From Microcaldota archaeon (GTDB taxonomy: Archaea; Micrarchaeota; Micrarchaeia; Micrarchaeales; CABMGC01): a stretch of DNA of 64,000 bases. Positions 56,968 to 64,000 of this stretch are shown one piece after another (within the stretch, counting starts at the first letter, position 1; each line of letters starts with the position of its first letter). The position numbers and the translations under genes were made by a program. The notes under the pieces were generated by a model. That model made no database searches, had not been told where the DNA came from, and saw only the letters and a program-made list of their open reading frames with translations. The stretch spans positions 13,069-77,068 of the forward strand of contig JAJYVC010000001.1 of NCBI GenBank assembly GCA_021792235.1, given 5' to 3'.

Positions 56968-58173
56968 ATGGGTCCTGAAAGGGGTAGCAGTGTCGCAATT
57001 ATAGGTTGCGGTATAAACGGGCTGTTCTGTGCATACTATCTCCTCAAGGAAGGGTACAGTGTAACCATCATAGACAGGAACAAGCACGGTGTCACTTCCA
57101 AGAACAACGCCGGTCTTCTAACCCCATCGCTCCCTTCGGCTCCGGAGATGGGATATGCTGATATAGCTAAGGCATCAACAGTGGGCCTCGGTGCAGTGTA
57201 CATATCTCCAAGCCAGATACTGCGCAACATCTCATGGTTCATGTCTGCGTTGAAGCATAGGAAAGAAAGGGGCGGCAAAGCCCTGATGAGTCTAGGCTCG
57301 AGAAGTGTGGAGCTGTATGGCCAGTTCCTAAGGAAGGAACACATGGATGCAGATGTGATAAGGGGCGTTGGCGCCTTCTATGAAAGCGAGGATGACGCAA
57401 GAACGCTGGCAGAAGAGTATGATGGCAGGTTCATAGGAAGTAGCGATCTATCAGGCATGGGATACACCAATCTTGGAGGAGGAATAATGTTCGACAAGGA
57501 GCTGTCGATAAACTCAATGAAACTTTTCGACGGATTACGTTCAAGGGTAAGGAAGCTTGGCGCAAGACTGCTTCTCGGCACAGAAGCCGAGCTTATTTGT
57601 GGCAATGGTTCTGTAGAGCACATTATATCGGGCAGTGAGAAGGTAACTGCCGACACATATATAGCCGCTGGCGGGTCATGGTCTAACGATCTCCTAAAGC
57701 CTACAGGCTACAATCCAATGATAATTCCTGCCAGGGGACTCGTGCTGCTATTCTCAACCGGCAAGCAAAGGATAATATCAGCTCCAGCCCTTCTCGAACC
57801 AGAGGGTGTAGCAGTGGCACAGCACAGCGACAACCTCTTCAGGGCAACGAGCTTTTTTGAGTTCAAGGGAACTAAAAGCGAATTCAGTGAGGGGAGGAAG
57901 AGATGGCTACTGGACATGCTCGAATCCCATATAATCAAGTACAGCAGGCTAAAACAGATATATGAGGGGTCAGGATTCCGGCCGTGTACGCCAGATCAGA
58001 TGCCAGTTGTCGGCAGGGTTCCCGGTTATTCAAACCTGTTAATAGCCGGAGGCCAATGCAGGGTAGGTGTCACGCTAGCACCGATAACCGGCAAGATAAT
58101 CACAGATATGGTCAACGGTGCAAAACCAAAAGTTCCAGGTTTTGAATACCTATCTCCAGCAAGATTCTCCTAA
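56968..58173 (+). CDS. FAD-dependent amino-acid dehydrogenase/oxidase (DadA-like)
   Basis: DAO-family flavoprotein of about 401 residues. The dinucleotide fold is VAIIGCGINGLFCAYYLLKE, with VTIIDRNKHGVTSKNNAGLL following as in D-amino-acid dehydrogenases (DadA). The C-terminal GFRPCTPDQMPVVGRVPGYS and LLIAGGQCRVGVTLAPITGK bind FAD. The substrate could be D-amino acids, glycine or sarcosine. It starts six bases after the aCPSF1 stop, so it is transcribed with psmB and the nuclease, although no functional connection is evident. Confidence 0.85.
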   Translation: MGPERGSSVAIIGCGINGLFCAYYLLKEGYSVTIIDRNKHGVTSKNNAGLLTPSLPSAPEMGYADIAKASTVGLGAVYISPSQILRNISWFMSALKHRKERGGKALMSLGSRSVELYGQFLRKEHMDADVIRGVGAFYESEDDARTLAEEYDGRFIGSSDLSGMGYTNLGGGIMFDKELSINSMKLFDGLRSRVRKLGARLLLGTEAELICGNGSVEHIISGSEKVTADTYIAAGGSWSNDLLKPTGYNPMIIPARGLVLLFSTGKQRIISAPALLEPEGVAVAQHSDNLFRATSFFEFKGTKSEFSEGRKRWLLDMLESHIIKYSRLKQIYEGSGFRPCTPDQMPVVGRVPGYSNLLIAGGQCRVGVTLAPITGKIITDMVNGAKPKVPGFEYLSPARFS

Positions 58174-58187
58174 TCTGTATATCTGGA

Positions 58188-58805
58188 TTATGGCGGGTTG
58201 CTGAAATGTGCAGGTACTGCAGAGAATCCTGTGAAGAATGCCACCAATGCTGCAACCAGAAGCGCTATCCAGAAGAGCACAAGGAGCGCTACCCATACTT
58301 TCGGATATTCGGACGTCAACCCAGGCTTTAGGTCAAGTATCAGCGAGACCGGGAATGCCAGCACTGCCACTGCCCCGAATGAGAAGAATAAGCCAAACAG
58401 GCCAAGCGGACTCAGTGATAATTTAAGGCTGTATGCAATGACACCGTAATATATTGTCATAATTCCTACGAGGAGGGAGAAGAATCCGATATAATGCATC
58501 TTGAGCCTCGCCCTTATCGAGTAGGCGAATCCTATAAGCACCATGGCAAGCGATACCATCGGGTCGAAATAGACCATGTTGAATGCACCTGGAAGAGGCC
58601 ACGAGAGCTGGCCTGCAACCGCCATTATGAAAAGATAAATGCCAAGGAGGCCCAATGGAAGCACAGCGCCATCTATTACATCATACATGTCTGCTTTTTT
58701 GGATCTCTTGAAGGTGAAGTATACACTTAAAGTCATATAGAGTGTGAGCACTGCTACAAATCCCAGAACGAAAAGCTCATAGGCAAGGTCATCCACAAAC
58801 ACCAT
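58188..58805 (-). CDS. multi-TM membrane protein, unknown function
   Basis: About 205 residues and six hydrophobic helices: LFVLGFVAVLTLYMTLSVYF, PLGLLGIYLFIMAVAGQLSW, SLAMVLIGFAYSIRARL, MHYIGFFSLLVGIMTIYYGV, LGLFGLFFSFGAVAVLAFPV and a final helix ending LVAALVAFFTGFSAVP. No family is obvious; the layout resembles DUF981-type archaeal membrane proteins. The Met at 58805 was chosen because upstream residues are polar and a TATA-like AT-rich box lies at about 58835-58845. Confidence 0.6.
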   Translation of the reverse strand: MVFVDDLAYELFVLGFVAVLTLYMTLSVYFTFKRSKKADMYDVIDGAVLPLGLLGIYLFIMAVAGQLSWPLPGAFNMVYFDPMVSLAMVLIGFAYSIRARLKMHYIGFFSLLVGIMTIYYGVIAYSLKLSLSPLGLFGLFFSFGAVAVLAFPVSLILDLKPGLTSEYPKVWVALLVLFWIALLVAALVAFFTGFSAVPAHFSNPP

Positions 58806-58875
58806 ACAACTACCTATACACATATGTGTGATTAAGCTTTTTAATCCAGCTCCTGACCTTACAACTCTGTTATAA

Positions 58876-59970
58876 TTATTGGCCGCTTGCCTGCGAAAGG
58901 GCATCAACTACTGCATTCATGTCTGATTCGCTGACGTCCCCCATAGTCCCTATCCTTATCACACTTGCTGACAGTTCACCCAGTCCCGGAGATATGTCAA
59001 AACCGCCTTCATTTGCCGCAGCCATCACCTGTGCCGGGGTCAGCCTGTCGGGAATCCTAAACGCAGTCACAGAGTTAGATCTGCAATCTTCATTTTCTAC
59101 AATAGGCGTATACCCAATCCTCGGCATTTTTTCATAAAGTATGCCTGCTCTACGCCGATGCTGCTCAATCCAGTCGTCCATTCCAGCATCCAGCATGACC
59201 GAGAGCGCCTTGTCCAGCGCATACATCGTATTCACTGCAGGCGTGTTGGGGACTCCCCTCCTCCTATCCATCGCATCCTTGTACATGCCGAGATTTAGGT
59301 ATCTCGGTTTCTGCTTTGTACTGTGTATGCGAGCCTCAGCCTCACTGTTTAGCCCTACGAACGACATGCCTGCAGGAGCAGCCACGCATTTCTGGCTGCA
59401 CGAGGCTATGGCATCAAAATTGCTTCTGTCAAGAGATATGTGCTCTCCGAACATCGCTGCGACAGCGTCTACAATCACCCGCATGCCTCTGTCCTTGGCT
59501 CTGGCTGCCAGCCGCTCTGCGTACCTGTATGCAAGTCCGACGCTCGTCTCAGTATAGGCCATTGCAAGCGTGTCGTATTTTCCGCTCTCTAGCTCGGCAG
59601 CCACCGTCTCCTCCTTAACGGACCTACCGTTCTTTTCCGAAAAAGTTTTTACTTGGGCACCCCGTATGTTCATAGAATCAAGCATACGGTTTCCAAACTC
59701 ACCGTGGCAGACATAAAGCACTCTCTCCCCTGGGTCAAGCATGCTGAAAACCATGGACTCAACTGCCAGAGCACCGCTCCCAGTCATCAGAGCAACGAAG
59801 CCATCCTTCGTATCGAAAGCCTTCTTGAGCTTTGCTTCTATGCCCATTAGAAGTGACTCAAACTTAGGACCTCTATGCGCTATGACTGGTTCCGCAAGCG
59901 CTTCCGACACCTCCCTCCTCAAAGTCACTGGGCCTGCTGTGAGGAGTTTTATCGTTTTGCAATTTTCCAT
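58876..59970 (-). CDS. class V aminotransferase (alanine-glyoxylate/serine-pyruvate type)
   Basis: PLP enzyme of about 364 residues. MENCKTIKLLTAGPVTLRRE starts the fold, FVALMTGSGALAVESMVFSM binds the phosphate, VDAVAAMFGEHISLDRS (PLP Asp) follows, and the Schiff-base Lys is in ASCSQKCVAAPAGMSFVGLN. It continues with RRGVPNTPAVNTMYALDKAL. Members of this family make serine, glycine or alanine. It is coupled to serA (the two genes are nine bases apart), so it probably supplies serine by transaminating the SerA product, as in the phosphorylated or non-phosphorylated route. Confidence 0.9.
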   Translation of the reverse strand: MENCKTIKLLTAGPVTLRREVSEALAEPVIAHRGPKFESLLMGIEAKLKKAFDTKDGFVALMTGSGALAVESMVFSMLDPGERVLYVCHGEFGNRMLDSMNIRGAQVKTFSEKNGRSVKEETVAAELESGKYDTLAMAYTETSVGLAYRYAERLAARAKDRGMRVIVDAVAAMFGEHISLDRSNFDAIASCSQKCVAAPAGMSFVGLNSEAEARIHSTKQKPRYLNLGMYKDAMDRRRGVPNTPAVNTMYALDKALSVMLDAGMDDWIEQHRRRAGILYEKMPRIGYTPIVENEDCRSNSVTAFRIPDRLTPAQVMAAANEGGFDISPGLGELSASVIRIGTMGDVSESDMNAVVDALSQASGQ

Positions 59971-59979
59971 CGAAATCAC

Positions 59980-60969
59980 TCACTCTTCTGCTTCAATCAG
60001 CAGTTCGTCTATCGCATCTCCAATGTTATTTGCTGCAAGTGCAGCAACCCTGGCCTGTGCCTCCTTTGTATTAGCTCCGATGTGCGATGTCACGATGACT
60101 TTGTCATTGTTCACTATATCGAGTTCAAGTGGATCCTTGGGAGGTTCGTGCCACAGAACGTCCGTTGCATAGAATCCCACTTTCCCAGATGTCAGTCCAT
60201 CATGGATGGACTTCATATCAACGGCAGCAGCCCTCGCCGTGTTTATGACTATGGCGCCTTCCTTCATCAGATCGATTGCAGCAGCGTCTATCACCGGGCC
60301 TCTATTGCCTTCCATGCTGAGGTTAAGGCTTATCACATCGGATTCATCATATAATCTAGTCTTGTCTAAGAATCGCATTCCCATGCGCTGCGCTTTGTCA
60401 TGCATGTCAACAATGTCGTTTACTATAACATCCATGCCTATTGCACTGCACAGCTGCGCCACTCGCGTTCCTATGTGCCCGAATCCTATTATGCCAATCG
60501 TCTTTCCTGCAAGCTCTATTCCCAGGTCCTTCCTATACCTGCCTCCCTTTATTCTTGATGTGTCGCTAAATGTGCCTCTGGAGGACGAAACCATCAGGCC
60601 TACGACCAGCTCTGCAACAGATTGTGTTGCAGCTCCAGGTGCGTTGACCACCCTTATGCCGCGTGTGCCTGCATAGGCTGTGTCTATGTTCTCTATCCCA
60701 ACTCCTGCCCTTCCTATTATCCTCAGCCTCTTTCCAGCATCTATGATCTGTGCATCGATTGGCAACCTGCTCCTTCCCACTAACATATCATAAGCTCCAA
60801 TCTTCCTGATAAGCTCATCCCTGTTCATGCCTGGTACATAATCTACCGCCACTCCCTTTTTGGCTAGATAATCCAGCAGTGAATTATCCACATTATCTAT
60901 AACTACTGCTGTCAACGACCGCTTAATTCCTGCTCCAGTCCCAACACTATATAGGGGTTCTATTTGCAT
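59980..60969 (-). CDS. serA: D-3-phosphoglycerate dehydrogenase
   Basis: First enzyme of phosphorylated serine synthesis, about 329 residues. The NAD domain has IGIIGFGHIGTRVAQLCSAI (GxGxxG), NDIVDMHDKAQ (acidic loop for NAD), and substrate/catalytic residues in GRAGVGIENIDTAYA, INTARAAAVDMKSIHDGLTS and SHIGANTKEAQARVAALAA (catalytic His). It has no C-terminal ACT domain, so it is a short-form enzyme. The Met at 60969 starts closer to the fold than 60978. It is the first gene of the pair with the class V aminotransferase. Confidence 0.93.
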   Translation of the reverse strand: MQIEPLYSVGTGAGIKRSLTAVVIDNVDNSLLDYLAKKGVAVDYVPGMNRDELIRKIGAYDMLVGRSRLPIDAQIIDAGKRLRIIGRAGVGIENIDTAYAGTRGIRVVNAPGAATQSVAELVVGLMVSSSRGTFSDTSRIKGGRYRKDLGIELAGKTIGIIGFGHIGTRVAQLCSAIGMDVIVNDIVDMHDKAQRMGMRFLDKTRLYDESDVISLNLSMEGNRGPVIDAAAIDLMKEGAIVINTARAAAVDMKSIHDGLTSGKVGFYATDVLWHEPPKDPLELDIVNNDKVIVTSHIGANTKEAQARVAALAANNIGDAIDELLIEAEE

Positions 60970-61154
60970 AAAGACCACTTAAAGATTACAGAAGCCTCTA
61001 TGCGATTAGCATGAGGCTGATGCCGATGACCTTGAAAAGGAGAAGCTGACGCTGGCAAATACGGAAGAATACTGTGCCGCACTCACAAACATCATGTTAC
61101 CAAAGCTTATGAGCAATATGGAATATTTAAATCTTACCTTCAAGATAATGCATC

Positions 61155-61641
61155 ATGGACCCACAGAAACAGCTGCACGAGCACGTCTACTCACTCCTTT
61201 AAGGAGGCAATGCGCACATGGACCTTGGGGAGGCGGCCAAGGACTTCCCGAAGGACAGGAGGAATGACCTTTTTCCAACAGAACCTATTCTGCATAGGCT
61301 CTTGTTGAACACATAAGGATAGCGCAATACAATATACTGGACTTCATAAGGAATCCATGATACAAGGAGATGAGCTGGCCAAAAGACTACTGGCCAAAAC
61401 AAGGCAAAATGGCAACGACAAGGGACTAGAGCAACACCCTATCTCAGTTCGAAAAGGACTACAAGGATCTTGTACGACTTGTCAAGGATGCCGACATTGA
61501 TTTGTATTTAAGGATATCTTGGGGAGACGCCAGACCATACTAAGGGAGATGCTGCTTGTGGCAGACCACAATGCGTACCACATAAGAGAATTTGCAATAA
61601 TGCGGCAGGTCATGGGTACCTGGGGCAAAGGCCACAGATAA
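61155..61641 (+). pseudogene. DinB-family protein, decayed
   Basis: Assembled across frames, the plus strand reads MDPQKQLHEHVYSLL, GGNAHMDLGEAAKDFPKDRR, HIRIAQYNILDFIRNP, YKEMSWPKDYWPKQGKMATT, NTLSQFEKDYKDLVRLVKDA and finally LVADHNAYHIREFAIMRQVM to a stop at 61641. This is a DinB-family four-helix metal-binding protein (DHNAYH contains metal His). At least three in-frame stops (61190 area, 61362 area, 61425 area) and two frameshifts show it is dead. The 185 bp before it contain a coding-like remnant (ANTEEYCAALTNIMLPKLMS) but no gene. Confidence 0.75.
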
Positions 61642-61646
61642 CTCTG

Positions 61647-62063
61647 CTAACTCTCCTTGTTAAAAGATTTAACCTTTGCAACTATGCTTTTAGGTAACTG
61701 CACTGCCTTCCATGCTCTCCTGTCTATTGCCACTTGCACTATCTTCCCTTCGCAGACCATTGCTGCATTCTTGTATATCCTGAAATTGAAGGCAAGCGCC
61801 TTCTTTCCTACTATCTCAACGTTAACATGCGTGCGCATGCGGTCACCCAGTCTCAGTGGCTTGTAATATCTTGCATATGACTCTACAACAACGAACCACA
61901 CCCTATTGTTGACAAGTGGCCAGTCAAGTAGCAACCTGTTTTTTGCAAACTGCTCAAACGCGTCCGTAAAGAACCTGTAGTAACCTGCATAGTGTGCGAT
62001 GCCTTCAGTATCCGTATCATATATGCGCACCGTTTCTCCCCAAACGAAATCCTTGGATGCCAT
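61647..62063 (-). CDS. acyl-CoA thioesterase (hot-dog fold)
   Basis: Hot-dog fold thioesterase of about 138 residues, 4-hydroxybenzoyl-CoA thioesterase/YbgC type. VRIYDTDTEGIAHYAGYYRF carries the catalytic Asp in the usual YxDTDxxGxxH(N)xxY pattern. ESYARYYKPLRLGDRMRTHV and ALAFNFRIYKNAAMVCEGKI are the other conserved strands. It may hydrolyse aromatic or short acyl-CoAs, possibly linked to quinone or fatty acid metabolism. It is intact among pseudogenes on both sides, so it seems under selection. Confidence 0.87.
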   Translation of the reverse strand: MASKDFVWGETVRIYDTDTEGIAHYAGYYRFFTDAFEQFAKNRLLLDWPLVNNRVWFVVVESYARYYKPLRLGDRMRTHVNVEIVGKKALAFNFRIYKNAAMVCEGKIVQVAIDRRAWKAVQLPKSIVAKVKSFNKES

Positions 62064-62140
62064 GGTGGTATTATACGCTCCCTGTAATTATAACCTTTTG
62101 CGTTGGCATATCGCTGTCTGCAATTATGCAGAACAACAAC

Positions 62141-62676
62141 TTACCTTACTCTCAAAGCATTCAATATTACCGTGATATCCAATGTCTCTTGTAGTACTGT
62201 TCCTACTGCGGAAGGGATGTCTCCTGATATTGCTGCAATCAGCATGAGCCGTATGCTAACTCCAAGCCCGACATATATGCTCTGCTTCGCTATCTTTGTC
62301 GTCCCCTTGCCTATTTTTATTGCATCAGTCAGCTTGGTGAGGTCATCCGCCAAAAGCACATATCAGCAGACTCTGCAGATATTCCTGTCCCATGGGCCCC
62401 CATCGCCACTCCTACTGTTGCCGTTGCAAGCGCCGGAGCATCGTTTATCCCATCGCCGACCATTATCGTGATCTCTCCTTTTTCAGTCTCTTTTTTAAAA
62501 AGGGTCACTTTGTCTTCAGGCAGCAGATTTGTCCTGTAGTTCGTTATTCCAGCCTCATCTGCAATCACCTTTGCATTGGTTTGGTTATCACCAGTGAGCA
62601 TGGTGACATTCCTCACGCCCAGGCCTTCAAGCTTCCTGACCATGTCCTTGACACCTTTCCTCAGACGGCAAGTCTA
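62141..62676 (-). pseudogene. truncated heavy-metal P-type ATPase (C-terminal part)
   Basis: Two frames on the minus strand join as one fragment. The first (62329-62676) has RKLEGLGVRNVTMLTGDNQT, DEAGITNYRTNLLPEDKV, MVGDGINDAPALATATVGVA and SAESADM. The second (62141-62359) has LLADDLTKLTDAIKIGKGTT and KQSIYVGLGVSIRLMLIAAI. The pattern, with Lys before the loop and a shift near 62345, matches ZntA/CadA-like Zn/Cd/Pb pumps. The membrane CPC region and the phosphorylated Asp are missing, and no start exists beyond 62676. It is therefore a 3' relic. The gap 62677-62929 shows no gene. Confidence 0.8.
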
Positions 62677-62929
62677 AGCTCTACGACGTCGAGCAAGCAT
62701 GGACGCCCTGGCCGAGCGCCGAACTAACTTTCCTTCGCCCATTGTTTTTGTACATGGGCTTACCTACTCAGTATTTATACAAGTAAATTATTAAATTCTA
62801 ACTATGGGATTCTGGGGCAAAAGAACACATAAGATGGTAAGTAAGGAGACCAAAGCAGAGTCATGCAGTTAGGCAATGGGCAGCTCGCTGCAATGGTGCC
62901 TAGAGAACTGGGCAGATGATGCCTATTTC

Positions 62930-63646
62930 TTATTTTAGGCCCAATTCATGTTTATGTTCTATTGCTTCTTTTGCTATGAATATTAGTATTACTCCTGTAG
63001 CAATATAATCGGCCTGCCACAAACCTAAGAAATATTCTGCAAGAAGCCCTACAAGAAGTGCAACTGACATGAAGAAGCACACTGCAGATTCTGTAGCGTC
63101 TATAGAAAGAGGTAAGCACTTAGCATCTGTTCCTATTCTTCTCTTTTCAAGCCAGAGATATGGCATTATTATTACTGCTCCAACTGCTATCACTATGCCT
63201 AAAAGGGAATGTTCAGGTCTCAAACCAATCAAATAAGAATAGACTGTGCCAATGCCAATAATGGGTATCAACAAGAAAAGCAACATACTTGCAATCTTTT
63301 CTGCATGTTCAGTTTTTGCATCAAGATTCTTGTAATCTTTCCTTAGATGATACAAAACTACCGAACCAGAAATAAATTCCACCAAACTATCACCTCCAAA
63401 TGCGAGGAGCGCAATACTGCCCGCAGCCAATCCTGCCCAAAGTGAACCTATTATCTCTATTGAAAGCCATGTAAGTGTAATATATTCTAATAGAATGCCT
63501 TTCTTTACAGTAATTCGTTTCCATGCTTGATGTGCAGCACTGCAACAGCATACCAACGGATTTAAACATTCCTCTAACACTGTGCAGTTAGCACAGGAAC
63601 TCTCTTCGCAGTAGCACGTCTGGCAAGAATACATGATATAATACAA
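62930..63646 (-). CDS. CDF-like cation transporter with Cys-rich N-terminus
   Basis: Membrane protein of about 238 residues with five or six helices. ITLTWLSIEIIGSLWAGLAA followed by GSIALLAFGGDSLVEFISGS is the first metal site of cation-diffusion-facilitator-like proteins (the Asp/Glu and helix pattern). The second half has IDATESAVCFFMSVALLVGL. The N-terminus is very rich in Cys (SCQTCYCEESSCANC, VCCC: ten Cys in the first 40 residues), a likely metal-binding arm. It is 42 bp downstream of an HxlR regulator on the same strand, so the two probably form a metal-response pair. Confidence 0.75.
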   Translation of the reverse strand: MYYIMYSCQTCYCEESSCANCTVLEECLNPLVCCCSAAHQAWKRITVKKGILLEYITLTWLSIEIIGSLWAGLAAGSIALLAFGGDSLVEFISGSVVLYHLRKDYKNLDAKTEHAEKIASMLLFLLIPIIGIGTVYSYLIGLRPEHSLLGIVIAVGAVIIMPYLWLEKRRIGTDAKCLPLSIDATESAVCFFMSVALLVGLLAEYFLGLWQADYIATGVILIFIAKEAIEHKHELGLK

Positions 63647-63688
63647 ACTTATGAGAATTTAACCCTTATTATATAAAGAAAGTTAATC

Positions 63689-64000
63689 CTAAATTTTCTT
63701 ACTTAGTGCAACTTGCAGGATTTCACAATCTTTATCTCCTGTTTTATCTGCTGCCCATCGTAAAAGTGGGATTGTTGAACGATACAGCTCAAGACCAGCC
63801 TTGGTAAGGCTATACTCAACTCTGCGTGGGATTTCATTGAATGCCTGTCTGTTAATAAGGCCCAATCCCTCCAGCTCCTTGAGCGTATCAGCCAGGCTCT
63901 TGGGACTTATGCCGTTTAAATGCTCCATTATTTCATTGTATCTTAATCTTTCAGAATTGCCAATAATAACTATAACCAAGATAACCCATTTACTACTTAT
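63689..64000 (-). CDS. HxlR-type winged-helix regulator, partial
   Basis: The reading frame runs off the right edge, so the N-terminus is missing. The part seen reads ISSKWVILVIVIIGNSERLR, YNEIMEHLNGISPKSLADTL, KELEGLGLINRQAFNEIPRR and VEYSLTKAGLELYRSTIPLL, the HxlR landmarks (KW, RxNxI, GISxKxLxxxLKELE, GLIxR, PxxVEYxLT). HxlR proteins often sense thiol stress or metabolites; one Cys is near the end (DKDCEIL). It precedes the Cys-rich transporter gene and is a candidate regulator of it. Confidence 0.85.
   Translation of the reverse strand: MSSKWVILVIVIIGNSERLRYNEIMEHLNGISPKSLADTLKELEGLGLINRQAFNEIPRRVEYSLTKAGLELYRSTIPLLRWAADKTGDKDCEILQVALSKKI

Noticed and set aside
62329..62676. Independent soluble HAD-type phosphatase
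   Set aside because: GDGINDAP with flanking sequence and the continuation into membrane helices in the next frame show it is the end of a P-type ATPase.
1..64000. CRISPR array or cas genes
   Set aside because: No series of regularly spaced repeats and no Cas-like proteins were seen; the repeats found occur in pairs only.

Overview
The window is archaeal chromosome. The evidence is archaeal-type ribosomal proteins S13, S4 and S11, a proteasome beta subunit beside a KH/beta-CASP nuclease (aCPSF1), a SecE/Sss1 translocon subunit after ftsZ, an archaeal-type TyrRS, a TRAM-domain protein, class III (pilin-type) signal peptides, a tRNA-Ser with an intron after the anticodon, and TATA boxes placed for leaderless or short-leader starts. 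The QSAIEYLMTYGW-type pilin signals, compact overlapping genes, menaquinone-type prenyltransferase and metal-resistance genes fit an acidophilic Micrarchaeota/ARMAN-like DPANN archaeon. That assignment is inference; no 16S gene is present.

Layout. 0-3 kb: 3' end of nuoN, two LamG-domain pilin-like surface proteins and a DUF167 protein. 3-7.7 kb: a DrrAB-type ABC exporter directly behind rps13-rps4-rps11, then a hypothetical gene and an SRPBCC protein. 7.8-11.1 kb: a copper cluster (PadR-type regulator with a metal-binding Cys tail, frameshifted two-TM protein, 46-residue YHS protein, lycopene-cyclase-like remnant, YHS-CopA). 11.3-16.3 kb: a quinone/isoprenoid cluster (UbiE-UbiA-UbiE, GNAT, intron-bearing tRNA-Ser(GGA), polyprenyl diphosphate synthase, lipase-like hydrolase). 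16-21.4 kb: DUF192, P5C-type aldehyde dehydrogenase, scpA-scpB-P-loop kinase, secreted protein, PduO. 21.4-28.1 kb: an accessory region starting at tRNA-Val(CAC). A second copy of the tRNA 3' end lies at 27.36 kb and a shorter match at 28.04 kb. The first interval holds a mercury operon (MerT-like membrane protein, TlpA-like thioredoxin, ArsR regulator, MerA), a methyltransferase and decayed AbiEi-like and other fragments; the second holds an RHH/RelE toxin-antitoxin pair.

28-43.6 kb: NIF3-like protein, helical-repeat protein, a LolD/FtsX-type exporter with a COG1361-like surface protein, AP-superfamily phosphodiesterase, tandem MazG, a Fic-HEAT fusion with HAD partner, a tandem HIT protein flanked by a 96-bp duplication, a sugar nucleotidyltransferase, TyrRS and a second HAD phosphatase. 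43.7-49.3 kb: ftsZ-secE-NFACT-R-coiled-coil, ppa, pyrG. 49.3-54 kb: surface glycan genes (GT2, flippase, large membrane protein). 54-61 kb: TRAM, psmB-aCPSF1-DadA-like oxidoreductase, membrane protein, class V aminotransferase-serA. 61-64 kb: a decaying end with a DinB pseudogene, thioesterase, truncated P-type ATPase, Cys-rich CDF-type transporter and a partial HxlR regulator.

The main themes are metal defence (Cu at 8-11 kb, Hg at 24-27 kb, a probable Zn/Cd-type remnant at 62-64 kb), gene acquisition and decay at tRNA loci, and a respiratory-quinone module. Functions come from reading translated sequences and motifs only; no database searches were run.
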